NCBI GenBank assembly: GCA_035477615.1
Contig: DATIKJ010000051.1
Location: 1 to 64,000 of the forward strand
Reading direction: 5' to 3'
Length of the DNA stretch: 64,000 nt
Origin: UBA2277 sp035477615
GTDB lineage: Bacteria > Patescibacteriota > Microgenomatia > UBA1400 > MFAQ01
In this document: piece by piece, positions 39,170 to 48,586 of the stretch
How positions within the stretch are numbered: the first letter of the stretch is position 1
How the letters are laid out: the number at the start of each line of letters is the position of its first letter
Made by a program: the position numbers and the translations under genes
Notes under the pieces: generated by a model
Told to the model about the DNA's origin: nothing
What the model saw: the letters and a program-made list of their open reading frames with translations, nothing else
Databases searched by the model: none

Positions 39170-41584
39170 TTGAACAAATCAGCCTTCGACATGGCTCAAA
39201 AAAGACACTTTAATCAATCAAAGAATTTTTTATCATACCTTGGTAATCCCATCTTTAAAATTATTCTGTGGTTTGTTTTAGTTTTAGGTTATCTTTTTGT
39301 CTTCTTTTCAAAGCTTTTTTCTCAACCACTTCCTCATATTTCTTTTCCCAAACTCAAAATTCCTCGATTCGCACTTCCATCATTTTCTTTCCCCAAAGTT
39401 CATTTTCCCAAGATCATTTTTCCTCAACTGCCCTCTCTAAAAATTCAACCTGTACATTTTTCCTTACATTCTCCAAAGTTTAATTTTCCTCAAATAAAAC
39501 TAGACCCTCACTCTCTTCGCTCACATCTATTCTTTTCTCTTGGAGTGATTATCTTTGCCTGTTTTGTTTATGTAGAATTTTTCTACGGTCTACCCAGCCC
39601 AAAAACACTCTCAGATTTCCCTTCCAAACTTACAACTCAAATTCTAGACCGAAATGGCAAGCTCCTTTACAAAATATACAAAGATGAAAATCGAACTTTA
39701 GTTACCCTTGATTCCTTGCCAGATTTTGTCAAAAATGCCTTCCTTGCTGCTGAAGACAAAGATTTTTACCATCACAAAGGTTTTTCTATCACCGGTACTT
39801 TTCGGGCTCTCTACAAAAACATCACTAACAACAAAACCGAAGGTGGTTCCACCATTACCCAACAGCTTGTCAAAAATACTCTCTTAACCAACGAAAAAAC
39901 CTTAACCAGAAAAATAAAGGAATTAATTCTCGCTGTTGAAGTTGAGTTCACCTTCGATAAAAACAGAATCTTTGAGATGTATCTCAATCAAGTAGGCTTC
40001 GGCGGACCAGCCTATGGCATTCAAGAGGCCTCCAGACAATACTTCAACGTCGACGCCAAAGATCTTAATCTACCTCAAGCTGCTTTTCTTGCCGGCCTTC
40101 CTCAAGCACCTAGTAAATACTCACCCTTCGGTGATCAACCCGAGTTAGCCAAACAAAGACAAAAACTCGTTCTTACTCAAATGTTAAAACTAAACATGAT
40201 CAGTGATGAAGAATATCAAAAAGCTTCCACTGAAGAACTCATCTTCAACTCGGCTAAGATTGAAATCAATGCACCCCACTTTGTCATGTACATCAAAGAC
40301 ATTCTCACCAAAGAACTCGGAGAAAGTATTGTCAGCCAAGGAGGTTTGATTGTTACCACTTCTCTTGATCTTGATCTTCAAGAAAAAGTACAAAACATTG
40401 TCACCTCTGAAATTAACAATCTCAAAAGATTCCAAGTCTCCAATGGATCAGCTTTAGTAACTAATCCCCAAACAGGAGAAATCTTAGCTATGGTTGGATC
40501 GAAAGACTATTTTAATATCAACGAAGATGGTCAGGTCAATCTCACTCTTGCTCTCCGTCAACCAGGAAGTTCCATCAAACCCTTAAACTACGCTCTAGCT
40601 TTTGAAAACGGCTATGGTCCGGGTAGTGTTATCGAAGATAAACCAATTTCTTTTAACTTGCCAGGACAAGAACCCTGGACTCCCAAAAACTATGATGGCA
40701 AATTTCACGGATATGTTACTCTACGTCAAGCATTAGGCAGCTCATACAACATTCCCTCTGTTATTCTTCTTTCTAAAAATGGTGTCCAAAACTTCGCCTC
40801 TCTTGCCCAAAATATGGGTATTACCTCCTGGAACAATCCTCAGCGTTTTGGCCTATCCATGGCACTCGGTAGTCTTGAAGTTAAGATGATCGATCTGGCT
40901 ACTGCCTACTCCGCCTTCGCCAATCAAGGAATTTCTACTCCTCTTGTTTCCATCAAAAAAATCCAAAAATCAAACGGTGATAATATTTTTCTCTCCAACT
41001 GTCCCCAAAAAACAGAAGCCATAAACTCCGATACTTCCGTTATTGCCAAAGAAGATAGTTGTTCTCCTCATCAAATTATTTCTCCAACTACGGCTTATCT
41101 TATCTCCGATATTCTCTCAGACAACAATGCTAGAGCTCCTGCCTTTGGCACAAACTCAATTCTCAACATAAAAAAAGCAAAAGTATCTGTAAAAACAGGT
41201 ACCAGCAACGATTTAAGAGATAACTGGACTATTGGCTACACCAAAGACTATCTTGTCTCTACTTGGGTTGGTAACAACAACAATGCTCCCATGTCTCGCA
41301 TCGCTTCTGGAATCACAGGAGCTTCTCCCATCTGGGCAAAAATTGTCAGTACTCTTCTAGAAAACACTTCTCCGACCACTCAAGTATCAAATCCTCCAAG
41401 CGATCTCATAAAAGTATCCATCTGTTCTCTTACAGGCACACTTCCTTGTGAAGGCTGTCCCACTCGATATGAATATTTCAAAAAAGGTACCGAACCAAAA
41501 ACAGCTTGTGATCCAAACAGAATTAAAGAAATTCTCAATCCCACAACCACTCCCTCAACTTCCCCCTCACCTCAAATATTGTAG
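39170..41584 (+). CDS. Class A penicillin-binding protein with Pro-rich N-terminal repeat
   Basis: An 804-residue GT51/transpeptidase protein: EDKDFYHHKGF (~193), GGSTITQQLVKN (~224), SSIK (~466), SYN (~524), KTGT (~675). Unlike its neighbour it has two hydrophobic segments before the GT51 domain (about 27-48 and 117-140) separated by ~65 residues of FPK/FPQ/HFPK-like repeats rich in Phe, Pro, Lys, Ser and His. This linker is unusual for the family. The C-terminal tail has CSLTGTLPCEGCP. Starts at 39170 or 39191 are both possible. It may be a paralogue specialised for another cell site. Confidence 0.92.
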   Translation: MNKSAFDMAQKRHFNQSKNFLSYLGNPIFKIILWFVLVLGYLFVFFSKLFSQPLPHISFPKLKIPRFALPSFSFPKVHFPKIIFPQLPSLKIQPVHFSLHSPKFNFPQIKLDPHSLRSHLFFSLGVIIFACFVYVEFFYGLPSPKTLSDFPSKLTTQILDRNGKLLYKIYKDENRTLVTLDSLPDFVKNAFLAAEDKDFYHHKGFSITGTFRALYKNITNNKTEGGSTITQQLVKNTLLTNEKTLTRKIKELILAVEVEFTFDKNRIFEMYLNQVGFGGPAYGIQEASRQYFNVDAKDLNLPQAAFLAGLPQAPSKYSPFGDQPELAKQRQKLVLTQMLKLNMISDEEYQKASTEELIFNSAKIEINAPHFVMYIKDILTKELGESIVSQGGLIVTTSLDLDLQEKVQNIVTSEINNLKRFQVSNGSALVTNPQTGEILAMVGSKDYFNINEDGQVNLTLALRQPGSSIKPLNYALAFENGYGPGSVIEDKPISFNLPGQEPWTPKNYDGKFHGYVTLRQALGSSYNIPSVILLSKNGVQNFASLAQNMGITSWNNPQRFGLSMALGSLEVKMIDLATAYSAFANQGISTPLVSIKKIQKSNGDNIFLSNCPQKTEAINSDTSVIAKEDSCSPHQIISPTTAYLISDILSDNNARAPAFGTNSILNIKKAKVSVKTGTSNDLRDNWTIGYTKDYLVSTWVGNNNNAPMSRIASGITGASPIWAKIVSTLLENTSPTTQVSNPPSDLIKVSICSLTGTLPCEGCPTRYEYFKKGTEPKTACDPNRIKEILNPTTTPSTSPSPQIL

Positions 41585-41593
41585 AAACAAAAA

Positions 41594-41917
41594 TCACAAA
41601 GTAATTTCTACATAGTTCTTTTTCTCTGGTTTATCCACGTTCTTATTCGTGTTATCCTTGCCTTTCATTTCAATTTCTACCGGTTCACCTCGAAAAATGC
41701 TTCCTATTTTTGGCGCCAGCCAAAATCCCATTGTTACTAGCAAAATAACCAGTAATGTCCAAAAAATTACCTTTCTTTCGGCAACTCTTTCTTCTCTAGA
41801 CTTACGTTTTTTCTCCCGCTTTTTCTTAGGAGCTCCTTCACCATCGTTTTCATCATCATCACCGGGAATGTCTAGATCTTCCTCTTCTTTATTTCTTGGC
41901 ATTTTCTTTCCAAACAT
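41594..41917 (-). CDS. Small single-pass membrane protein, acidic/basic N-terminus
   Basis: A 107-residue protein (start 41917 or ATG 41902). The N-terminal 45 residues are first acidic (EEEDLDIPGDDDENDGEG) and then very basic (KKKREKKRKSREER); one transmembrane helix (about 51-70) and a short external tail follow. Not recognised; this layout is common in unnamed CPR proteins. It overlaps the start-proximal end of the transcript from the dehydrogenase gene by 29 bases. Confidence 0.66.
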   Translation of the reverse strand: MFGKKMPRNKEEEDLDIPGDDDENDGEGAPKKKREKKRKSREERVAERKVIFWTLLVILLVTMGFWLAPKIGSIFRGEPVEIEMKGKDNTNKNVDKPEKKNYVEITL

Positions 41918-42878
41918 CAGTATTTATTAAACTTGCTGGTTGTCTTCCCTCCAAAGCATCGTTCACATTGTCAACTACAATTCTTGCCATTGCCAATCGA
42001 GCCTCAACTGTAGCCGATGCAGTATGTGGAGTCAGCACAGTATTAGACAGTTCAAAAAACTCGACAGGTATCTTCGACTCATCTTCAAAAACATCCAAAC
42101 CTGCTCCAGCAATCCATCTTTCCTTCAAAGCTTTAATTAACATTTTTTCATCAACTACTGCTCCTCGAGCTGTATTCACCAGTAATGCCGTTTTTTTCAT
42201 TAGTTTAAGTTCTCTTTCACCTATCAGATGTCTCGTCTCCTCAGTCAGAGGTACCGACAAACTCACTACATCTGCCTGTTCCAATAGCTGATCCAGTGTG
42301 TGATAAACCACATCATACTCTTCTTCAAACTCTTCATCTCTATGACGATTAAAATAAATCACTTTCATCCCCAATGCTCCAGCCATTCTAGCCGTCCATC
42401 TACCAATTCTTCCCAAACCTACGATTCCCATTACCTTATCTTTTATTCCAGTACCCAAAAGCAAATCCGGTTCCCACCCTTTATATTTTCCAGACCTAAT
42501 AAATCTATCACCTTCTGCAATTCTTCGAAAAAGAGCCAAAGTCAACGCAATTACTTCCTCGGCCACCGACTCTGTTAATACGCCAGGTGTATTGGTTACA
42601 CAAATTCCTCTTTTTGTCGCTTCTTTCACATCAACATTGTCATAACCCACTGCATAATTACTTATTATTTTTAGTGATGATCCAGCAGCATCCATCACTT
42701 CAGCATCAATTTTTTCCGTTAATGTAGAAATTATTCCCGTTACTCCTTTTACTTCTTTGAGTAAATCTTCTTTACCAATATCTTTCTCGGACCACACTAC
42801 TACCTGATATTTTTCTTTCAGTTCTTTAAGATATTTATCCAAAAAAACATGTGTCACAAATATTTTCTTTTTCTCCAT
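41889..42878 (-). CDS. D-2-hydroxyacid dehydrogenase (glyoxylate reductase-like)
   Basis: NAD(P)-dependent oxidoreductase of 329 residues. The Rossmann motif is MGIVGLGRIGRWTARMAGALG; NYAVGYDNVDVKEATKRGI and VTNTPGVLTESVAE are family segments; catalytic residues appear as Arg in VNTARGAVVDE, Glu in LDVFEDE and His in LTPHTASAT. The substrate is probably glyoxylate or hydroxypyruvate but cannot be fixed from sequence. It lies seven bases behind the sugar kinase gene and is probably co-transcribed. Confidence 0.93.
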   Translation of the reverse strand: MEKKKIFVTHVFLDKYLKELKEKYQVVVWSEKDIGKEDLLKEVKGVTGIISTLTEKIDAEVMDAAGSSLKIISNYAVGYDNVDVKEATKRGICVTNTPGVLTESVAEEVIALTLALFRRIAEGDRFIRSGKYKGWEPDLLLGTGIKDKVMGIVGLGRIGRWTARMAGALGMKVIYFNRHRDEEFEEEYDVVYHTLDQLLEQADVVSLSVPLTEETRHLIGERELKLMKKTALLVNTARGAVVDEKMLIKALKERWIAGAGLDVFEDESKIPVEFFELSNTVLTPHTASATVEARLAMARIVVDNVNDALEGRQPASLINTDVWKENAKK

Positions 42879-42885
42879 AACTTAA

Positions 42886-43878
42886 TTAAAGCACACCTAA
42901 TGTTTCTTCCACCATTTTAAGTCTTCTCTTCAGCCATTTTTCCATATCCTTTTTGTATAGCAACCCTTCCTTCGCTCCCAATTTACTTACTACAGAACCA
43001 CCATTTGCCAACCCCATTTTGAGTGCTTCTATATTACTTTTTCCAGATAATAATCCAGCTACCACACCAGAGACAAAAGCATCTCCCGCTCCGGTATCAT
43101 CAACCGATTTGTTAGGATATGCCTCCATCTTAATCCACCGCCCTTTTTCAGTTACTCCCGCTCCATTTTTTCCATCAGTTATCATTACCAATCTACTTCC
43201 CGCCTTTATAAATCTTTCCACTAATTTTTCCTCCTCTTCAAAACCACCATTCCAAAACTCTGCCGCTTCCATTCTGTTTAGAATCAACAAATCAAATTTT
43301 GGTAACAACGCCTCCAATCTCTCTTTATTTGTCAGTTCTTTTTTTCCAGGATTTATTCCAATTTTTATACCATTATCTAAAGCAAAAGCCACTAAATCCT
43401 CCAATAAATCCATTTCTCCTCCCAAGCTCGATATTTGAATCCAGTCTGCTTTCTTTATCTCCTCCCAATTTATTTCGTTTCTTTCAATTTCTCCGCTTTC
43501 TCCCCGATAAGTTACAATTGACCTACTTCCATCCAAAGCCACCAACACTGCAGAAATACCTGTTTTACCCTTTGTTCTTTGCATAAATGACATGTCTACA
43601 TCTTCCTTAGCCAACTGTCTAATCAACACCTCACTTAAATCATCATCTCCTACTCTACTTACCATTTTTACTGCCTCACCTAATCTATGCAAACCCACCG
43701 CAACATTTGTTCCACCACCTCCGCTTATCAAAACACCATCTTCTGCCTCAGTCTTTCCACCCAAAACTTCACACAATGCCACACCACCTTCAATTTGGTG
43801 ACTCTTCATTACCCGTAAAGATTTCGATTTAAGAAGCACATCAACAACAGCTGCTCCAATTACTATCACTTTCTTCAT
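42886..43878 (-). CDS. PfkB-family carbohydrate kinase
   Basis: A 330-residue ribokinase-like sugar kinase. The N-terminal glycine region is GGGGTNVAVGLHRLG, and the C-terminal anion-hole/catalytic motif is DDTGAGDAFVSGVVAGLL with the catalytic Asp. Middle elements DLLILNRMEAAEF and VMITDGKNGAGV fit the family. Ribose or another sugar is likely, in keeping with the pentose-phosphate genes nearby, but substrate is open. TAGAAT (43885-43890) is six bases before the ATG. Confidence 0.92.
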   Translation of the reverse strand: MKKVIVIGAAVVDVLLKSKSLRVMKSHQIEGGVALCEVLGGKTEAEDGVLISGGGGTNVAVGLHRLGEAVKMVSRVGDDDLSEVLIRQLAKEDVDMSFMQRTKGKTGISAVLVALDGSRSIVTYRGESGEIERNEINWEEIKKADWIQISSLGGEMDLLEDLVAFALDNGIKIGINPGKKELTNKERLEALLPKFDLLILNRMEAAEFWNGGFEEEEKLVERFIKAGSRLVMITDGKNGAGVTEKGRWIKMEAYPNKSVDDTGAGDAFVSGVVAGLLSGKSNIEALKMGLANGGSVVSKLGAKEGLLYKKDMEKWLKRRLKMVEETLGVL

Positions 43879-43884
43879 ACTTTC

Positions 43885-43919
43885 ATTCTAAACTAAAAAT
43901 TATCCTGCTTTGTTATAAT
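43885..43919. promoter_or_regulatory. Divergent promoters of the pfkB-type gene (-) and the membrane protein gene (+)
   Basis: Minus strand TAGAAT (43885-43890) lies six bases before ATG 43878. Plus strand TATAAT (43914-43919) lies ten bases before ATG 43930. Confidence 0.62.
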
Positions 43920-43929
43920 TCCTCTTGTT

Positions 43930-44751
43930 ATGCAAAGCTCTGCAATAATCACTGTTTTTGGAGTTCTCTTTATTGTCTTAATCCTTGTCTATCGCATTCA
44001 AGCCTTACACACAAAAAAAATCTGGAATCTCTCAATTCAACAAATAATTTTTCTTATTCTTATTCCGGGAATAGTATTCCCTATGATTTTTTCTTATCTT
44101 CAGTCCACTGTTCGCTTACCCAAAAGTGAGTCTTCCATAATCTCAGACGGCTTTCTCGTAAATACAATTCTCCTTTCGATAATGTACTCATACGGTGGCA
44201 TCGCAATTCACGCTGTAACAAAAATGTTCTCAAATTATCTAAAAGAGAAGGATAGTGAAATAGCCCAAGTCAATAAATTCTTTCACCTGACATTCTCACA
44301 TAATCTCGTATACTCAGGGATGGCCATCTCCTCTTTGGGTATTACCCTTCTCGAACTAAATCACATACCCAACAATCAACCAGCAAGTATCGGTTGGGGT
44401 ATCTTTCGAGGACTAGTTTTAGGATTAAGTTTTGCCATCTTCATCTATTACTACACCAGAGCTTCTTCTTCAAATGAATATCGTGGTAGATGGGGAGACC
44501 TCAAAATGCTTTTTGGAGTGATATGGATTAGTTTTTCTTTACTGTTATACATCGTTCAAAAATTTGATATTGGTTTCTCAGAATATCAGCTACTTCTCCC
44601 CATGTTCTTATCATTTGCTCTCCTTGCTGGTCTAAGTTTGATACTGGTTATCAGAAGACTCAAAAATGGCAGTTTCCGAATAGAACTTACGAATAAAATT
44701 AAAAGAATTTTTTCAAAAAAATCCTCTCGAACACCCCACTCTTACTTATAA
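43930..44751 (+). CDS. Hypothetical multi-pass membrane protein
   Basis: A 273-residue protein with seven hydrophobic segments (about 4-20, 38-57, 75-95, 119-140, 153-172, 195-215, 224-243) and a basic C-terminal tail (KIKRIFSKKSSRTPH). No catalytic motif or known family recognised. It is convergent with the aldolase gene and overlaps its end by ten bases. Confidence 0.7.
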   Translation: MQSSAIITVFGVLFIVLILVYRIQALHTKKIWNLSIQQIIFLILIPGIVFPMIFSYLQSTVRLPKSESSIISDGFLVNTILLSIMYSYGGIAIHAVTKMFSNYLKEKDSEIAQVNKFFHLTFSHNLVYSGMAISSLGITLLELNHIPNNQPASIGWGIFRGLVLGLSFAIFIYYYTRASSSNEYRGRWGDLKMLFGVIWISFSLLLYIVQKFDIGFSEYQLLLPMFLSFALLAGLSLILVIRRLKNGSFRIELTNKIKRIFSKKSSRTPHSYL

Positions 44752-45488
44752 ACAATCTCTGCCAATTTCTTCGACACCTCATCTGGGTTTTCATCTTGCC
44801 AAACATTTCTTCCAATCGCAATTCCAGCAGCACCCGCTTTCATCACTCCAGAAATTTCTTCCTCCAAATTTCCCCAGTCCGTTTTTTGTCCACCTTGTGC
44901 CAACACTCCCGTTTTCCCAGCCGCCCGAACAGCCCAAGAAAAACTCTCAGCATCACCTGTATATGGTACTTTCACAAAATCAGCATTCATCTCCAGGGCC
45001 AAACGTGCTCCATAGGCCACTACATCACGGTCATTTTCCCTCCCAGCTACCTTTCTACCCCTTGGATACATCCAAGCAATCACAATCATTCCCCGTTCAT
45101 GTGCTTCATCTTCAATTCGCGAAAACTCTACCATCATCTGTTCCTCATACTGGCTACCAACATAGATGGTGTATCCCACCCCAATCGCCCCCATCTCCGC
45201 CGCTTTCTTAACTGTACATAGTTGTAATGACAAAGGCTCTTCTCCTTGAAAAGAAGTCTTCCCGTTTAGTTTTACAATCAAAGGGATTCCCGACTCTTTG
45301 TCATAATACCTTGCCGCTACTCCTTCGTGAAAAACTACCCCTGTAAAGTTTCCATTCTTGGCAATCTTCATAATATATGCCGGATCAACCGACTTCTCAT
45401 CAAAGTCTACCGGACCATGCTCAAAGCCCTGATCATATGCCAGTAGCATTACTTTGCCATTTATTTCGATTCTTGAAGTATCAATCAT
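44742..45488 (-). CDS. Class I fructose-bisphosphate aldolase (archaeal/DhnA type)
   Basis: A 248-residue TIM-barrel aldolase. LLAYDQGFEHGPVDF, VGYTIYVGSQYEEQMM and VIAWMYPRGRK match the DhnA/FbaB family, and the Schiff-base Lys is in NADFVKVPYTGD; VLAQGGQKTDWG and GIAIGRNVWQ bind phosphate. It interconverts fructose-1,6-bisphosphate with DHAP and G3P. It overlaps the transketolase C-subunit gene by eight bases, so carbon from the non-oxidative pentose pathway is coupled with lower glycolysis. Confidence 0.92.
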   Translation of the reverse strand: MIDTSRIEINGKVMLLAYDQGFEHGPVDFDEKSVDPAYIMKIAKNGNFTGVVFHEGVAARYYDKESGIPLIVKLNGKTSFQGEEPLSLQLCTVKKAAEMGAIGVGYTIYVGSQYEEQMMVEFSRIEDEAHERGMIVIAWMYPRGRKVAGRENDRDVVAYGARLALEMNADFVKVPYTGDAESFSWAVRAAGKTGVLAQGGQKTDWGNLEEEISGVMKAGAAGIAIGRNVWQDENPDEVSKKLAEIVYK

Positions 45489-46437
45489 TTATTATTTTTC
45501 TTATAACTTTAATAACACCATCTTTGTCTAGTCCATATTTTGCCAAAAGTTCTCCGGGGTTTCCACTTTCCCCAAAACAATCTTTCATCCCCATTCGTAC
45601 CATCTTAGTCGGGCACTTCTCCCCTAGTACTTCGGCAATAGCCCCGCCCAATCCACCATTAACTTGATGATCTTCCAAAGTAATTACCTTGCCAGTTTTC
45701 TTGGCACTTCTCACAACTGTTTCTTCATCAAGGGGCTTAATTGTGTGTAAATTAATCACTTCTACATCTACCTCATCTTTTAGTTCTTCGGCAGCCAATA
45801 GCGCTTCATACACCAAACCTCCGCATGCAAAAATTGTTACCTCTTTTCCAGTTCGCAATACTTGCGCTTTGCCCAGCTCAAACGGCGTCGTCGCAGTTGT
45901 GAAACAAGCCGTCTTTGGTCTCGTCAGTCTCATATACACAGGTCCCTCATGAAGACCCATTGCCAGAGTTGCCTTCTTAGCTTGTTCGTAGTCCGCCGGC
46001 ACGACTACCATCAAGTTCGGTAATACTCGTGTCATTGCTATATCCTCCAACGCCTGATGAGTGGCTCCATCAGGACCAACCGTAATTCCTGTATGCCCTC
46101 CCACAACTTTGACATTAGCATTGGTATAACAAACCGACACTCTCAGCTGATCCCAGTTCCTTCCAGGGCTAAACACAGCATAAGAAACAGCAAATGGAAC
46201 TTTGCCAGACAAAGCCAACCCTGCCGACACTCCCATCATATTTTGTTCTGCTACGCCTACCTGCACAAATCTTTCAGGATATATTTTTTCAAACTCATCT
46301 ACCTTCATGCTTTCTCCCAAGTCAGCCGTCACCACCACAACCTCTTTATTATTTTTTCCGAGCCACACCATCGCTTCTCCAAAACCTTCTCTAGTGGCTT
46401 TCCGTTCTACATTGATTAGATCATTTACTAAATTCAT
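45481..46437 (-). CDS. Transketolase, C-terminal subunit
   Basis: About 318 residues, equal to the pyrimidine-binding and C-terminal domains of transketolase. Visible are VVVVTADLGESMKVDEFEKIYPERFVQVGVAEQNMMG (with the catalytic Glu of the cofactor site), GGHTGITVGPDGATHQALEDIAMTR and ITLEDHQVNGGLGGAIAE. I chose ATG 46437, directly behind the N-subunit stop, over a longer open frame that would overlap that gene. The two subunits form one enzyme moving two-carbon units between sugar phosphates. Confidence 0.94.
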   Translation of the reverse strand: MNLVNDLINVERKATREGFGEAMVWLGKNNKEVVVVTADLGESMKVDEFEKIYPERFVQVGVAEQNMMGVSAGLALSGKVPFAVSYAVFSPGRNWDQLRVSVCYTNANVKVVGGHTGITVGPDGATHQALEDIAMTRVLPNLMVVVPADYEQAKKATLAMGLHEGPVYMRLTRPKTACFTTATTPFELGKAQVLRTGKEVTIFACGGLVYEALLAAEELKDEVDVEVINLHTIKPLDEETVVRSAKKTGKVITLEDHQVNGGLGGAIAEVLGEKCPTKMVRMGMKDCFGESGNPGELLAKYGLDKDGVIKVIRKIIND

Positions 46438-46438
46438 T

Positions 46439-47272
46439 TTATTTAAGTTCCCATAATGCTTTTTCTGCCTCTTCACTGTTTGGTGCTTTCCCGTGCCAAC
46501 GGAAATTTCCCTCCATAAAACTGACTCCTTTACCGGCAATCGTTTTCATAATAATTGCTTTTGGTTGGTCAGGAAATAATTTTCCTTTTTCAAAGACGTC
46601 CAATATTTCCTCAAAATTATTTCCATTAATCTCAAACACTCTTAGGCCAAAAGAAGTTAACTTGTCTCGTAGAGGTTCAATTGACATTACCTCATGTAAG
46701 TTTCCGCTAATCTGTATCTCGTTTCGATCAATTACAAAGGTCAAGTTCCCCAAACCATACTTGGATGCTGTTTGATATGCTTCCCAAGTCTGACCTTCTT
46801 GTTGTTCTGCGTCCGACGATACACAAATCACTTTCCACTTACTTTTTTGCATTTTTGCCGCCAAAGCCATCCCCACAGCTACACTCACCCCCTGTCCCAA
46901 AGGACCTCCAGTGTTTTCAATCCCTGGTAATTGTTCATCATTGCTTCCAGAATAAACCACGTGCCTTACCGGATGTCCCTGCAATCTTGATCCTAGTTTT
47001 CGTAGTGTCTTCAGCTCTTCAACAGGGAAAAATCCTGCCAAAGCTAAAGTTGCATACTGCACTGGGCCATAATGCCCACACGAAAGTACTACTCGATCTC
47101 TGTCTTCCCAATAAGGTTCGTCTTTTCTGAAATTAACCAGCCCTCCAAAATATAGCGCCGCAAATAAATCTGCCGTTCCCAACGGTCCAGCACTATGACC
47201 AGACTCTGCCTCAGCCAGCATCTTAATTATTTCCACTCGAATCTCTCGGGCTTTTTCCACCAAATCAACCAT
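46439..47272 (-). CDS. Transketolase, N-terminal subunit
   Basis: A 277-residue TPP-binding subunit: GHSAGPLGTADLFAALYFG, LSCGHYGPVQYATLAL, GPLGQGVSVAVGMALAAKM and the diphosphate-binding SSDAEQQEGQTWEAYQTASKYGLGNLTFVIDRN (GD-like motif, with Ser-Asp in place of Gly-Asp). It is followed after one base by the C-subunit gene. The ATG at 47272 has TAGAAT (47279-47284) six bases upstream. The split form is common in archaea and CPR. Confidence 0.94.
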   Translation of the reverse strand: MVDLVEKAREIRVEIIKMLAEAESGHSAGPLGTADLFAALYFGGLVNFRKDEPYWEDRDRVVLSCGHYGPVQYATLALAGFFPVEELKTLRKLGSRLQGHPVRHVVYSGSNDEQLPGIENTGGPLGQGVSVAVGMALAAKMQKSKWKVICVSSDAEQQEGQTWEAYQTASKYGLGNLTFVIDRNEIQISGNLHEVMSIEPLRDKLTSFGLRVFEINGNNFEEILDVFEKGKLFPDQPKAIIMKTIAGKGVSFMEGNFRWHGKAPNSEEAEKALWELK

Positions 47273-47278
47273 ATATCC

Positions 47279-47284
47279 ATTCTA
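47279..47284 (-). promoter_or_regulatory. -10 element of the transketolase-aldolase operon (leaderless type)
   Basis: TAGAAT exactly six bases before ATG 47272; the operon downstream is transketolase N, transketolase C, aldolase. Confidence 0.65.
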
Positions 47285-47323
47285 AACTATATCCATCCAA
47301 CAGATTACCAGGCGTTAGCTTCT

Positions 47324-48022
47324 CTATTTAACAAACAATTTGACAAGCCATCCAAACACACTTCCTAATCTATCTTCAGCACTAATTTTATCCTGCAAAC
47401 TTACATTTTGTTCAATTAAAGCATTAATTGTTTCTTGAACCATAGCAATATCTCCTGTATTAGTTAGTTGGTTTTTAAATTCAACCAATTGTTCAATTCT
47501 AAGCACATTCTGTGCCAATTGAGATTCTAAGTTTTTTAGAGCTTTATAATCCGTACCTATCAAGGCCTTAACAAATCCTCCTCGACTATCAATTTTATTT
47601 ATTTGATCACGTACTTGATCTTGACTCTCTTTTTGCTCTTGAGCCAGTTGTTTTACTTGATCACCAATCCCTCCTTTTAATGTTTTTGCATTCAATATGT
47701 CTTCTACGCCTTTAGCTACCTCACTCATTTTTTCTTGAGCCATCTCACTTCTCATTGTTGCGCTAATAGTACTGTCACCTGCTTCTTCTTTTTCTGCTGT
47801 ACTCACCATAAGTTGAGATTCTTCTCCTGCATTTTGGGTTTTAACTTGATTTTGATTCGCTACACCTGCTCCAGAAGTTGGACTTACTGTGATCTTAGGT
47901 GCTACTGCCCCTGTCCCAGTACCGGTGCCAGCTCCAGTTCCGTCCGACTCGCTTTTTGCCAATACCATCGGAGAAAACATAACCATCATCACCACCATTA
48001 TCAAACCTGAAATTTTTTTCAT
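47324..48022 (-). CDS. Exported coiled-coil protein
   Basis: A 232-residue protein with a signal peptide (MKKISGLIMVVMMVMFSPMVLAKS), a Gly-Thr repeat (about 28-38), a Ser/Thr/Gln-rich linker, and a long helical region (about 85-215) with heptad-like spacing (QVKQLAQEQKESQDQVRDQI and LESQLAQNVLRIEQLVEF). The C-terminus LGSVFGWLVKLFVK is hydrophobic. Function unknown. It sits 28 bases behind the putative anti-sigma factor gene and may belong to the ECF sigma regulon. Confidence 0.7.
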   Translation of the reverse strand: MKKISGLIMVVMMVMFSPMVLAKSESDGTGAGTGTGTGAVAPKITVSPTSGAGVANQNQVKTQNAGEESQLMVSTAEKEEAGDSTISATMRSEMAQEKMSEVAKGVEDILNAKTLKGGIGDQVKQLAQEQKESQDQVRDQINKIDSRGGFVKALIGTDYKALKNLESQLAQNVLRIEQLVEFKNQLTNTGDIAMVQETINALIEQNVSLQDKISAEDRLGSVFGWLVKLFVK

Positions 48023-48049
48023 AGTATTTTTATATTTATACTTATTCTA

Positions 48050-48586
48050 TTACTTAGTATATACACTTCCACGACCTTGTCCATTTCCACGCCTAAAGTT
48101 ATAAATATCGTCACCACTCCTCCACGGCAACACCTTCCCTCTCCCATCATACTGTTGATACAGTCTTCGCATTTGCCCTTGTTTTACCCAAACCTTATCA
48201 AAACCTAGATAATCAGCCAACCAACCAGAAATTAATACCGCTACGATAAAAACCAAAACAATTAACACAAAATTATTTTTATAGGAAAATTCAAATCTTT
48301 TTAGCAAAACTATTCCTGTCACTGTCCCCACAATAGCCAATCCAACTGCCCATAAAGGAAAATTATCCAACAACTGCTGATAACGTATCGCCCCCATTAG
48401 TCCATGAGTTCGCAAAGAAAAGCTAATCAAGCTCACCAAAAATACAGACAATACATATGTTCCAATTACCCCCAATACCAAAGCAACCGATCCGACAACA
48501 AACATCCACTTAGGTCTCATTTTTAATTGACCTCTCTCAATCTTCGACATGACTTCTTTTGTAATATCTATTTTATTTTTTGACAT
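48050..48586 (-). CDS. Membrane protein, putative anti-sigma factor
   Basis: A 178-residue protein with a charged N-terminus of ~28 residues (NKIDITKEVMSKIERGQLKMRPK), then about four transmembrane helices and a basic, Gly-rich tail (FRRGNGQGRGSVYTK). Its start overlaps the ECF sigma factor gene by 19 bases, the normal placement for an anti-sigma factor. There is no zinc-binding HxxxCxxC motif, so the assignment rests on context and on the N-terminal helix, which in known anti-sigmas holds the sigma factor. Confidence 0.66.
   Translation of the reverse strand: MSKNKIDITKEVMSKIERGQLKMRPKWMFVVGSVALVLGVIGTYVLSVFLVSLISFSLRTHGLMGAIRYQQLLDNFPLWAVGLAIVGTVTGIVLLKRFEFSYKNNFVLIVLVFIVAVLISGWLADYLGFDKVWVKQGQMRRLYQQYDGRGKVLPWRSGDDIYNFRRGNGQGRGSVYTK

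Noticed and set aside
46438..46539. Longer transketolase C-subunit starting at 46539
   Set aside because: It would overlap about 100 bases of the N-subunit gene and adds residues without similarity to transketolase; ATG 46437 directly follows the upstream stop.
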